Program-made: the position numbers and the translations under genes | Shown here: piece by piece, positions 1 to 5,998 of the stretch | Position numbering within the stretch: the first letter of the stretch is position 1 | Layout of the letters: each line of letters opens with the position of its first letter | The notes under the pieces: generated by a model | What the model was told of the DNA's origin: nothing | The model's database searches: none | The model's input: the letters and a program-made list of their open reading frames with translations, nothing else | Assembly (NCBI GenBank): GCA_025353985.1 | Contig: JANXNT010000883.1 | Span: forward strand, 1-7,774 | DNA length: 7,774 nt | Direction of reading: 5' to 3' | Origin: Limnoglobus sp. | GTDB lineage: Bacteria; Planctomycetota; Planctomycetia; Gemmatales; Gemmataceae

Positions 1-317
1 GCAACCCCGTCGCGTGCGCGGCCCTGCACACGTACCCAGATGTGGGCAAAGCCGAACTTGCGTCGGTTTACGTTGATAATCGCTACGAAAACAAAGGCAT
101 CGGTGGGAAGCTCATCGCGTTCATCGAGAACACGGCGCGTGCGAAAGGGTTCGCGGAACTGTTTTGCTTGTCCACGCAGGCGATCAATTACTTCATTCAA
201 AAGGGCGGGTTTCGGCTCGGCACTCCCGACGATCTTCCACCCACCCGTCGCGAGTTGTACGACCGGAACAATCGGCGCTCGCAAGTTCTTGTGAAAAAAC
301 TCTGTCTTTCGAACTGA
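1..317 (+). CDS. argA: Amino-acid N-acetyltransferase (ArgA-type), C-terminal GNAT part; 5' end outside window
   Basis: The frame is open from the left edge (first whole codon at 3) to the stop at 315-317, giving 104 visible residues, so the true start lies upstream. The visible part is the end of a GNAT domain: an acetyl-CoA-binding loop of the form ENKGIGGKL (bases about 87-113), and a C-terminal RRELYDRNNRRSQVLVKKL segment that closely resembles the end of N-acetylglutamate synthases (ELYNYQRRSKVL in E. coli ArgA). Members acetylate the amino group of glutamate with acetyl-CoA, the first committed step of arginine synthesis, in the cytoplasm. From this fragment one cannot tell whether the protein is the long form with an N-terminal amino-acid-kinase domain or the short GNAT-only form. 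The ATG at 40 and GTG at 42 are not starts of this gene: the former is out of frame and the latter sits inside the domain. Confidence 0.85.
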   Translation, partial: NPVACAALHTYPDVGKAELASVYVDNRYENKGIGGKLIAFIENTARAKGFAELFCLSTQAINYFIQKGGFRLGTPDDLPPTRRELYDRNNRRSQVLVKKLCLSN

Positions 318-473
318 TACTTCCGGAAAGCGACCGCCTGTAACGGCGTTGCGGCTCGTATGGAGTTCGGCTGCGTTCGCTTTAAGCCGCATTCATTTCT
401 TGGCCGTTTCGCGTTCGTTCGCTGGTCGATACTCACTCGGCACCAGCCCATTCGACCCACGCGGAGCCGCGAA
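318..473 (+). other. Non-coding gap between argA end and the 110-aa gene
   Basis: These 156 bases hold no convincing gene. The frame of the downstream gene stays open back to 360 but encodes an arginine-rich, unlikely sequence. An 8-base palindrome TTCCGGAA (321-328) and a 4-bp stem CGCC/GGCG (335-348) follow the argA stop; neither is a clear terminator. Confidence 0.4.
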
Positions 474-806
474 ATGGCCACGTTCTTGATTCTGCCACCC
501 CGCGAGTTGCTCGAACATGCGTTTCGGGAATTCGCCAACCGCATACTCCCCGGCGTGACTCTTCCTGCGGATGTGACCGAAGATTTTCTCGAACGGATTT
601 TGCCCGTTCAGCCGGACGACACATACGCAGTCCATCGTGAAGATCTGCCGGACGGCGACAACCTCGCGAGCATTCTGTGCGAAGCGTTTGGCGGCGAAAG
701 CGGCGACCGAATCATCGAAGTGGGGCCACCGCGCTCGCTGTCGGTTGCGAGCGTACGCGAGTCGATCATCCCCGCATTCGTTTCCACCGTGCGTGCGGCG
801 CGATAG
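474..806 (+). CDS. Conserved-looking small protein of unknown function (110 aa)
   Basis: I do not recognise a named family. The frame is open from 360, but the ATG at 474 is the better start: a GGAG ribosome-binding site lies at 463-466 with a 7-base gap, and the 38 residues upstream are arginine-rich and look like translated intergenic DNA. The product begins MATFLILPPRELLEHAFREF and is mostly predicted helix plus strand without a signal peptide or membrane segment, so probably cytoplasmic. It has an acidic middle (DDTYAVHREDLPDGDN, residues 48-63) and a GGESGDRIIEVGPPR stretch at residues 73-87. It is 51 bases upstream of the next gene on the same strand and may be co-transcribed with it. 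My impression is that it is restricted to planctomycetes, but that is memory of style, not a search. Confidence 0.7.
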   Translation: MATFLILPPRELLEHAFREFANRILPGVTLPADVTEDFLERILPVQPDDTYAVHREDLPDGDNLASILCEAFGGESGDRIIEVGPPRSLSVASVRESIIPAFVSTVRAAR

Positions 807-857
807 AATATCGTTTAAGCTCATGACCCCGAATGGGACACTCGAACGAAACGCACC

Positions 858-1370
858 ATGAACACGCCCGATGACGATTCCCCCTGGTCCACGTTAGCCG
901 AGGAACTCGGCCTCGACTCCACGCCGGCGAAATCGCCACCCGCAAACCTCGATGACGAATGGGTCGCGGTGGACGAGCACGATCACGACATGGAAGACAC
1001 GGTAGTGCTGACGGAATTGCATGCGGAGCCGGTTTGCGAAGATAGCGAAGACGGCGATGAAACCGACGGTCCCGAGAACGGCGAAGCACCCGGCGAAGCC
1101 GGACGCCGGAAGAAGCGTCGTCGCCGTCGCAAGAAAAAGGGCGGAGCGACTACCGCACAACCGGGCGAAGCCGCCGAAGGTACGGATGCGGAGAGCGGCG
1201 AAGAAACCGATGGCTACGTCGAAGAAGAAGCCGAGGAGTACGGCCGCGTGGCAACGGTCGCGCAGAATCACGATGAATCGAACGAAAACGTCATGCGGGA
1301 CATCGTGGCAACTTGGAACGTGCCATCGTGGGAACAGATCGTAACCGGCTTGTATCGTCCGGGTCACTAA
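858..1370 (+). CDS. Charged low-complexity protein with basic tract and conserved-looking C-terminal tail, function unknown (170 aa)
   Basis: The start ATG at 858 has no clear Shine-Dalgarno sequence, but it is the natural start of a protein beginning MNTPDDDSPWSTLAEELGLD. Four zones are visible: an N-terminal segment with a likely short helix (residues 8-20), a strongly acidic zone (about 32-80), an almost uninterrupted basic tract at residues 83-94 (RRKKRRRRRKKK), a second acidic zone (about 103-128), and a C-terminal segment, residues 146-170, with WNVPSWEQIVTGLYRP that looks ordered and aromatic. No signal peptide or membrane span is present. The arginine/lysine tract suggests nucleic acid or ribosome contact, but this is inference only. 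Similar disordered proteins with an RRKKK-type tract and a short conserved tail containing VPSW or IPTW occur in planctomycetes as far as I recall. The gene sits 24 bases before a GNAT gene on the same strand. Confidence 0.75.
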   Translation: MNTPDDDSPWSTLAEELGLDSTPAKSPPANLDDEWVAVDEHDHDMEDTVVLTELHAEPVCEDSEDGDETDGPENGEAPGEAGRRKKRRRRRKKKGGATTAQPGEAAEGTDAESGEETDGYVEEEAEEYGRVATVAQNHDESNENVMRDIVATWNVPSWEQIVTGLYRPGH

Positions 1371-1394
1371 CGTTTCGCAGCGGGAGTTTACCCT

Positions 1395-1850
1395 GTGGCC
1401 AATGCAATAATTGATGTTGTCAGTGCGGATGAGTTGCCGCAAATCGTCGCACTTTACAATCAGATCTTCCGACCGGCGCGAAACATCGATACGTTCCGCC
1501 GTCGCTTCCAGGGGCGGCACAACCCGCTGTATATGCTTGCGAAAGTGGGCGATGAGCCAGCGGGGTTTTTCCTCGGTTTCGAGACGAAACCCGACACGTA
1601 TTACGCCTGGTTCTACGGCGTATTACCGCAACATCGCCGTTCGGGCCTCGGTTCGCAACTGATGGAAGCCGCCCAAACCTGGGCTGCCAAACAGCAATAC
1701 GAATCGATTCGCCTGGAGTGCTACAACCAGCAACGGCCGATGCTGCACCTCGCGATCGAACTCGGCTACGACATCGTCGGCATCCGCTGGGACGCCGACC
1801 GAAACAGCAATCTGGTCGTGTTCGAAAAGCTAATTACTGCCACAAAGTGA
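1395..1850 (+). CDS. GNAT family N-acetyltransferase (151 aa)
   Basis: The GTG start at 1395 is supported by a GGGAG ribosome-binding site at 1382-1386 with an 8-base gap, and the protein length (151 aa) is typical for a single GNAT domain. The acetyl-CoA pyrophosphate-binding motif A is clear at residues 76-90: a beta strand ending in GVLPQH followed by RRSGLGSQLM, which matches the R/Q-x-x-G-x-G/A pattern. Motif B follows as NQQRPMLHLAIELGYDIVGI (residues 111-130), where the asparagine and the GY before the last strand are family hallmarks. The protein transfers an acetyl group from acetyl-CoA to an amine; the substrate (small molecule or protein N-terminus/lysine) cannot be inferred. It is likely cytoplasmic. 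It is the last gene of a plus-strand run and its stop is only 11 bases from the stop of the convergent kinase gene. Confidence 0.88.
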   Translation: MANAIIDVVSADELPQIVALYNQIFRPARNIDTFRRRFQGRHNPLYMLAKVGDEPAGFFLGFETKPDTYYAWFYGVLPQHRRSGLGSQLMEAAQTWAAKQQYESIRLECYNQQRPMLHLAIELGYDIVGIRWDADRNSNLVVFEKLITATK

Positions 1851-1861
1851 AAGATATCCGA

Positions 1862-3295
1862 TCACGCCATCAGGTAACCGCGAAGCTTCACGAACAATGA
1901 TGTGCAGCGGTTGCGCCACGATTCATCGTAGAGCAAACTCGGGTGGCCGGGCAGGAAATGCACGTCGATGCTGAGGCGATTATCGGTGCCAGTACCGACA
2001 CGTTTCAAGAACAATTTCACTTCGAGCGGGCCATCCGATTTTTTCCCGAAACCGAGCCATCCGAGCGCCCCACCCGGTCCCGTTTTGTTCAAGCGTACGC
2101 GAATCAGCCCCGCCAGATTTTCGATGACATCGCCTGCGGTGTCGTGAACGAAGCCGCGCAACTTCATGACGGCAACGCTTTCCGGCATCCACGCATCGAG
2201 CCGGAACGGCAGCACATCGCCATCGCGTTTCGAGATCGGCATCGGCGTGTTGGGCGGCGCTTGCACCGGGTGATAATTCGACGTGGGGTGCGGTACTGAA
2301 AGCGGCGAATTGGCACTGAGGCGAATATCGTGTGCGGACTGCGCGTGATTCACGTGCGCACTTTGCAAAAGTAAAATCGGGTTGCTATCGGTGCCTTCAC
2401 TGACTGCGGCAATACTCGCCGCAATCGCACGGTCGCCTTGTACTTGGCCCGTGGCGGCCGCGAATCGTGCGGATAATTCGCGTGCCGATTGTGGGCGTTT
2501 CGCTGGGTCTTTAGCCATGCAATCGCGGACGACATCTTCCACCGCACGCGAAATCACGCCCGCCAACCCGAGTTCCGCAAACGTCGGTGGGTCTTCAGTT
2601 GCGTGTGCCAAAAGCACATCCATGCTCGACGCACCCTGGAAAGGCAACCGCCCGCAGAGGAGTTCAAACAACAGCACGCCGACCGAGTACAAATCGCCGC
2701 GATGGTCCATCATTTCGCCGCGAATCTGCTCCGGGCAAATATAACCCGGCGTGCCGACTGCGAAATCGACCGTGGTGTCGGTCACCTTCCGCGCGTGGGC
2801 TTCGTCGATCGTTTTCGCCAAGCCGAAGTCCATGACCTTGACGCGCTCTTTCGGCGTCTCCGGTTCGGAGATCATGATGTTCGCGGGCTTCAAGTCGCGG
2901 TGGACGATGCCCTCATCGTGTGCGGCCTGCAACACATCGCAAAGTTGCGTCAGGATTTTGCCGATACGTCCTGCCGAGAGTCGGCCGTTTTTCTGGAGTA
3001 AACTCTCGAGGTTTACGCCTTTCACGTATTCCATCACGATGCACGGGCCGACCGAATCGGTTAGCGAGGCATCGTACAACGTCACGGCGTTGGCGTGAGA
3101 AAACCGCGCCATCAAGATCGTTTCGCGCTGAAAGCGCTCGCGAAACTTCGGGTCGGCGGCGATGTGGTCGTGCATGACCTTCACCACCACGGGCCGCCCG
3201 AGATCGATTTGTTTAGCTAAGTAGACCTTACCCATCCCGCCTTCGCCGAGCAGTTTTTGAGCTTCGTATCGACCTAGAAATATCCGACCGATCAT
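1862..3295 (-). CDS. Hanks-type Ser/Thr protein kinase, soluble, with a C-terminal domain of unknown function (477 aa)
   Basis: All catalytic landmarks are intact: glycine loop GEGGMGKV (residues 17-24), ATP-anchoring K39, likely helix-C E58, catalytic loop HRDLKPAN with D134 and N139, metal-binding DFG at 156-158, a GTPGYICPE segment at 181-189 in place of GTxxYxAPE, D201 and R267. An active kinase is therefore expected. The HRD arginine and a threonine-rich activation loop (T172, T174, T175) suggest control by autophosphorylation. Residues 285-355 are a low-complexity linker. Residues about 358-477 form a compact-looking domain I cannot name (see findings). There is no transmembrane helix and no PASTA, WD40 or TPR region, unlike many bacterial receptor-type kinases, so it is probably cytoplasmic. 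The ATG at 3295 has GAGG at 3301-3304 with a 5-base gap. The gene follows a propeller gene on the same strand, separated by 165 bases. Confidence 0.93.
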   Translation of the reverse strand: MIGRIFLGRYEAQKLLGEGGMGKVYLAKQIDLGRPVVVKVMHDHIAADPKFRERFQRETILMARFSHANAVTLYDASLTDSVGPCIVMEYVKGVNLESLLQKNGRLSAGRIGKILTQLCDVLQAAHDEGIVHRDLKPANIMISEPETPKERVKVMDFGLAKTIDEAHARKVTDTTVDFAVGTPGYICPEQIRGEMMDHRGDLYSVGVLLFELLCGRLPFQGASSMDVLLAHATEDPPTFAELGLAGVISRAVEDVVRDCMAKDPAKRPQSARELSARFAAATGQVQGDRAIAASIAAVSEGTDSNPILLLQSAHVNHAQSAHDIRLSANSPLSVPHPTSNYHPVQAPPNTPMPISKRDGDVLPFRLDAWMPESVAVMKLRGFVHDTAGDVIENLAGLIRVRLNKTGPGGALGWLGFGKKSDGPLEVKLFLKRVGTGTDNRLSIDVHFLPGHPSLLYDESWRNRCTSLFVKLRGYLMA

Positions 3296-3380
3296 GCACG
3301 CCTCGTCCCGACACCGCGTATCGCATTACGTAAGGAGTGTAAACGCCTTCCGGTGGAATGTGTCACACGCGAATGTAGTG

Positions 3381-3406
3381 CGCGATTCGTGAGAATGCCA
3401 ATCGCG
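3381..3406. repeat. Perfect 7-bp inverted repeat upstream of the kinase gene
   Basis: CGCGATT at 3381-3387 and AATCGCG at 3400-3406 are exact reverse complements separated by 12 bases (19-base centre-to-centre spacing, close to two helical turns). It lies 86-111 bases upstream of the kinase ATG. The spacing would fit a dimeric DNA-binding protein, but a chance repeat cannot be excluded. Confidence 0.35.
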
Positions 3407-3421
3407 GTGCAGAGTGCGTGG

Positions 3422-3437
3422 AGGAATGAAGATTCCT
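3422..3437 (-). repeat. Short perfect hairpin downstream of the propeller gene
   Basis: AGGAAT at 3422-3427 and ATTCCT at 3432-3437 are exact reverse complements with a 4-base loop, starting 24 bases past the propeller stop codon in the direction of transcription. A stem of six mostly A-T/G-C mixed pairs without a following T-run does not qualify as a standard intrinsic terminator, so a role in 3' end formation is only possible. Confidence 0.4.
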
Positions 3438-3460
3438 GCGATAGGAAAACCCGCTATTCG

Positions 3461-4405
3461 TTACCGAATCACGTGGCCTTCGATGCCGAGGATGACGGCG
3501 CTGGCCATATTGTCGCCGAAGGTTTGGAAGTTTTTGAACGTCCAGACGACCTTCTTTTCGCGAGTGACTTCGATGAGTTGCGGGTTCTCTTTGGTGGCGT
3601 GGCAATTGCCGATGACGATGTTTCCGTTCGGGAGAACTTGGAGCGTGGTCACCCAGGCGAGAGTGATGTCGGGGAGATCTTTTTGGTCAACGCTCCATGT
3701 AATATCGCCTTTCGGCGTGACTTCGATGACGCGGTTATTGTTACCGCCAGCGATCAACGTGTTGCCGTTCGAGAGGCGCACCGCACCGTAGACTTCGACA
3801 CCGTGGCCATCGGGGCCGTGGCCACCGGTGCGCGGGCGGTTGTTGAGGTCGAGCGTGTATTCCCACGTGATTTTGCCGTCCCCATCGTACTCGCGGACGC
3901 AAGCCTCAGACTCGTGGCAGACGAGATAGTGCCCGTTTTCGAGCTTCCGCACCATCCGCGTGTCGCGGTGGGCATCGGACCTCTTGACCTTGAGGGGAAC
4001 CGTTTTCACGATCTCACCTTTCGGGTTTACTTCGACGATCTGCGAATTTCCGGACTCCGCAACCATCGTGTTGCCATCGGCGAGCCGTTGAAACGAGTGA
4101 ATCTCGATGCGGCCCCTGTAGGCTTCCTTCTGCTTGGCTTCGTATTTCCAGACGATCTTTTTCTCGGGGGAAATTTCAACGACATTCGTCGATGATGTGT
4201 GGGTGAGGATGTTGCCGTTCGGCAGCATGTGCAGGTCGTGAACGTCGTGCTTGTTATCGAACTCCCATTCGATTTCGCCCTTCGAATTGATAATCGCCAT
4301 TTTGCCGGTGCCACGATCCGCCGCCAGGACTTTATGCCCCGGCTCGGCCGCACGGGCCACAAGGCTGAACGCGAGAAATGTCGCGATGAAAAGGATTCGA
4401 CGCAT
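3461..4405 (-). CDS. Secreted beta-propeller repeat protein, PQQ/arylsulfotransferase-like fold (314 aa)
   Basis: I chose the ATG at 4405, not the in-frame ATG at 4435, because GGAG lies 5 bases upstream (plus 4411-4414) and the protein then opens with a classical signal peptide: MRR, hydrophobic core ILFIATFLAFSLV, and ARA/RAA cleavage region near residue 20. The mature part is made of recurring blades. A turn of the form L-x-N/D-G-N/H recurs at residues 61-65, 108-112, 155-159, 211-215 and 258-262, each followed by a short strand (ILTHT, TMVAES, YLVCHE, TLIAGG, IVIGN) and then a V/IxEVxPxGxIxW element (residues 75-86, 123-134, 226-237, 278-288). This is the pattern of a 5- to 6-bladed propeller. 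Function is unknown; such exported proteins are common in planctomycetes and may bind ligands or act as enzymes. It starts 74 bases after the mtdC stop on the same strand, so co-transcription with the C1 genes is possible but unproven. Confidence 0.8.
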   Translation of the reverse strand: MRRILFIATFLAFSLVARAAEPGHKVLAADRGTGKMAIINSKGEIEWEFDNKHDVHDLHMLPNGNILTHTSSTNVVEISPEKKIVWKYEAKQKEAYRGRIEIHSFQRLADGNTMVAESGNSQIVEVNPKGEIVKTVPLKVKRSDAHRDTRMVRKLENGHYLVCHESEACVREYDGDGKITWEYTLDLNNRPRTGGHGPDGHGVEVYGAVRLSNGNTLIAGGNNNRVIEVTPKGDITWSVDQKDLPDITLAWVTTLQVLPNGNIVIGNCHATKENPQLIEVTREKKVVWTFKNFQTFGDNMASAVILGIEGHVIR

Positions 4406-4479
4406 GACTGCTCCGGGGAAAGGGAAAACCTTCAACGGAGTTTGTTCTACAGAGCGACGCCGTGCTCGGTCAAAATTGG

Positions 4480-5355
4480 CTACGGCAGACGCAGCGCGAT
4501 CTCGTAGATTTCGTCAATGTCGAGTAGCAGGTCGCTTTTCTCGAAAAGTGCCACGAGTGCGGCTTTGTGAATCTTCATCTTCGTATCGCCAACGCCGATG
4601 GCCCCGTAACCGACAATGCCATCGTGGTCTTTGGCACGGTCGCCGAGTCCGACGCCTTCGATGCCGGCGGGTGGTACGCCGTTGAGGTCGATCACCACTC
4701 GAAGTTGTTTGGCGGTGTCGCGGACTTTTTTCGGTAACAATAGCACGCCCGGTGCCCCCGCAGCGATCACGAGTTCCCGGCCCTGCAATGCCTTCGGTCC
4801 ATCGCTGCTGGTGGCCACGCTAACCGCTTCGATCTTCGCTCCGGGTACCTCCTGGCGAATCTTCGCAGCCACCGCTTCGGCACGGTCGAGTTGCCGCGAG
4901 CCGAGCCGCACGTGCCCGCCATGTTTCGCCAATAACCGTGCCACACGCTGCCCGACGGGGCCAGTGCCACCGAGGACGAGCGATTCGACGCTGTCGAGAT
5001 TGACGTGCCGCGCGGCCGCACGCACCGCCGCCGCTGCGGTCGAGTTCGCACCGTTCGAATCGAGCATCACGGACACGGTCAACTTCGCGGCAGGTATCAG
5101 CTGTTTGCGAATCGCGGCGACGACCGCTTCACCCGCAGCGACATCCGAGCCTCCGACGAAGATGGCAGTACGGTGAAGATCCTTCGCGCCACGTGTGAAA
5201 ATGCAGCCATGTACGAGCGTGACGACGTTCTCCGGCGTAACGCCACCGTAGCTGAAAATGTGTTGCGCCCCCGCATCGACGGCCACGACGCGGTCGAAGG
5301 TACTCGGGAGAGCATCGGTATCGAGTTGGACGAGAATCGTATGCTTTTCAGGCAT
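4480..5355 (-). CDS. mtdC: NADP-dependent methylene-tetrahydromethanopterin dehydrogenase, MtdA/MtdC type (291 aa)
   Basis: The protein oxidises methylene-tetrahydromethanopterin to the methenyl form with NAD(P), the step after Fae in formaldehyde oxidation, in the cytoplasm. The sequence resembles Methylorubrum extorquens MtdA from end to end: LDTDALPSTFD near the N-terminus (MtdA FDTDATPSVFD), IFVGGSDVAAGE at 65-76, MLDSNGANSTAAAA at 97-110, the Rossmann loop GGTGPVGQR at 129-137, and a C-terminal YGAIGVGDTKMKIHKA at 250-265. MtdB proteins differ in these places (GGAGVVAY instead of GGTGPVGQR). MtdC enzymes described from Gemmata are more MtdA-like in sequence but act as MtdB does in the methanopterin pathway, prefer NADP, and fit the fae neighbour; hence the mtdC label. 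MtdA cannot be excluded from sequence alone. The N-terminal match supports the ATG at 5355 although no strong ribosome-binding site precedes it. fae ends 88 bases upstream. Confidence 0.88.
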   Translation of the reverse strand: MPEKHTILVQLDTDALPSTFDRVVAVDAGAQHIFSYGGVTPENVVTLVHGCIFTRGAKDLHRTAIFVGGSDVAAGEAVVAAIRKQLIPAAKLTVSVMLDSNGANSTAAAAVRAAARHVNLDSVESLVLGGTGPVGQRVARLLAKHGGHVRLGSRQLDRAEAVAAKIRQEVPGAKIEAVSVATSSDGPKALQGRELVIAAGAPGVLLLPKKVRDTAKQLRVVIDLNGVPPAGIEGVGLGDRAKDHDGIVGYGAIGVGDTKMKIHKAALVALFEKSDLLLDIDEIYEIALRLP

Positions 5356-5402
5356 TGGTTCGCCAGAAGTGAGTGAGGGCGAAAGAGAAACCCGTACGAG
5401 CC

Positions 5403-5420
5403 GCCGGGAAGTATCCCGGC
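5403..5420 (-). repeat. Strong intercistronic hairpin between fae and mtdC
   Basis: GCCGGGA (5403-5409) and TCCCGGC (5414-5420) are perfect reverse complements around a 4-base loop. In the fae-to-mtdC direction it begins 24 bases after the fae stop and ends 47 bases before the mtdC ATG. All but one of the seven pairs are G-C. No T-run follows directly, so it is a poor intrinsic terminator; it could protect the fae 3' end or partly attenuate transcription into mtdC. Confidence 0.6.
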
Positions 5421-5443
5421 AGAACGCGAACGCGAGCCGTTAC

Positions 5444-5938
5444 TTATTTGGGGCTGAACGGATGCTTTTCGGTGCGACGCGCCAGAACGGTGTCGATGTT
5501 AGGCTCTTGGTGCATTGCGCTCTTGATTGCGAGTTTCGTGGCAGCGTAGTTGTAGTCGTAGATCTTCGAGTCGTCGGCGGCTTGTGGGTGAATGAACACG
5601 CCGCAAACGATGACGTACTCTTCGGCCTTGTCCTTCGGGATCACGCCATCGGCCACGCTATCGGCCACGGCGCGAGCTACGGCGGCTTGTGCGGGGCCGA
5701 ACATTTGCACGGCTTGCTTCAAACCTTTGATCGTGACTTTTGTAATCATCACTGTGGCGGGCTTGCAGATCAGGTTAGGGGTAATCACGGCGAGAAGGCT
5801 GTTGTGGCCTTCCGACTGCGTGGCCAATGCGTTGGCGAATGCCATGCCGACTGGGCCGGTCTTTGAGCCGATCATGAGGTCGATGTGGGCGATTTCGTTG
5901 CCATCGCCTGCCAAACCTTCACCGATGAACATGGACAT
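5444..5938 (-). CDS. fae: Formaldehyde-activating enzyme (Fae), 164 aa
   Basis: Fae joins free formaldehyde to tetrahydromethanopterin to give methylene-tetrahydromethanopterin, detoxifying formaldehyde and feeding MtdC. The sequence matches the M. extorquens enzyme along its length: GDGNEIAHIDLMIG with the catalytic histidine (H18 here), LLAVITPNLICKP at 48-60, QAVQMFGPAQ at 75-84, VFIHPQAADDSKIYDYNYAATKL at 114-136 and a C-terminal HPF. Length is close to the usual 165-170 residues. The start is the ATG at 5938: GGAGG (plus 5945-5949) stands 6 bases before it, an ideal ribosome-binding site. The frame is open ten codons further up, to 5968, but those residues (MRFLTLWRLL) have no counterpart in the family and would contain the ribosome-binding site. 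A second ATG at 5932 is possible but less well placed. It is the first gene of the minus-strand block. Confidence 0.96.
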   Translation of the reverse strand: MSMFIGEGLAGDGNEIAHIDLMIGSKTGPVGMAFANALATQSEGHNSLLAVITPNLICKPATVMITKVTIKGLKQAVQMFGPAQAAVARAVADSVADGVIPKDKAEEYVIVCGVFIHPQAADDSKIYDYNYAATKLAIKSAMHQEPNIDTVLARRTEKHPFSPK

Positions 5939-5944
5939 AAGCAG

Positions 5945-5949
5945 CCTCC
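5945..5949 (-). promoter_or_regulatory. Ribosome-binding site of fae
   Basis: GGAGG on the minus strand with a 6-base gap to the ATG at 5938. It is the strongest ribosome-binding site in the window, fits the high abundance usually reported for Fae, and rules out the longer start at 5968. Confidence 0.8.
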
Positions 5950-5977
5950 AGAGGGTTAGGAAACGCAAGTCGCTTCC

Positions 5978-5998
5978 GACTCCTAATTGCTAGGAATC
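5978..5998. repeat. Imperfect 8-bp inverted repeat next to a TTGACA box upstream of fae
   Basis: On the minus strand GATTCCTA (5998-5991) and TAGGAGTC (5985-5978) pair at seven of eight positions around a 5-base centre; the inner five pairs are perfect. It directly follows the minus-strand TTGACA at 6004-5999 and ends 39 bases before the fae ATG, so it would overlap a fae promoter or lie in its leader. It could be an operator or a leader hairpin. Confidence 0.4.

Larger units (their letters stand above)
3296..3460 (-). other. Intergenic leader of the kinase gene with two perfect inverted repeats
   Basis: These 165 bases separate the propeller stop from the kinase start on the minus strand. 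They contain a CGCGATT / AATCGCG inverted repeat (3381-3387 and 3400-3406, 12-base loop) and an AGGAAT / ATTCCT hairpin (3422-3427 and 3432-3437, 4-base loop). A minus-strand TTTACA (plus 3338-3343) could be a -35 box, but no convincing -10 lies 16-18 bases further on. I see no coding sequence here. The region may hold both the 3' end signal of the propeller transcript and the kinase promoter. Confidence 0.45.

Noticed and set aside
321..348. Palindrome TTCCGGAA and 4-bp stem CGCC/GGCG after argA as a terminator
   Set aside because: The stems are very short and no T-run follows.
360..473. Extended start of the 110-aa gene at 360
   Set aside because: The added residues are arginine- and phenylalanine-rich and lack a ribosome-binding site at 360, whereas 474 has one.
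393..824. A 143-codon minus-strand open frame over the 110-aa gene
   Set aside because: It has no ribosome-binding site or recognisable motif. The plus-strand gene has GGAG at the right distance and same-strand neighbours. The choice is less certain here than elsewhere because the plus-strand protein is itself unknown.
894..1520. A 208-codon minus-strand open frame across the charged protein and GNAT start
   Set aside because: It arises from the GAA/GAC-rich codons of the acidic gene on the other strand; the product is a phenylalanine- and arginine-rich sequence with no family likeness, and it runs into the GNAT gene.
3353..4195. A 280-codon open frame on the plus strand antisense to the propeller gene
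   Set aside because: It mirrors the opposite-strand codon pattern, has no ribosome-binding site or recognisable domain, and the minus-strand frame has a signal peptide and clear blade repeats.
5258..5866. A 202-codon plus-strand open frame antisense to mtdC start and fae
   Set aside because: Both minus-strand genes have full-length family matches; the antisense product has none.
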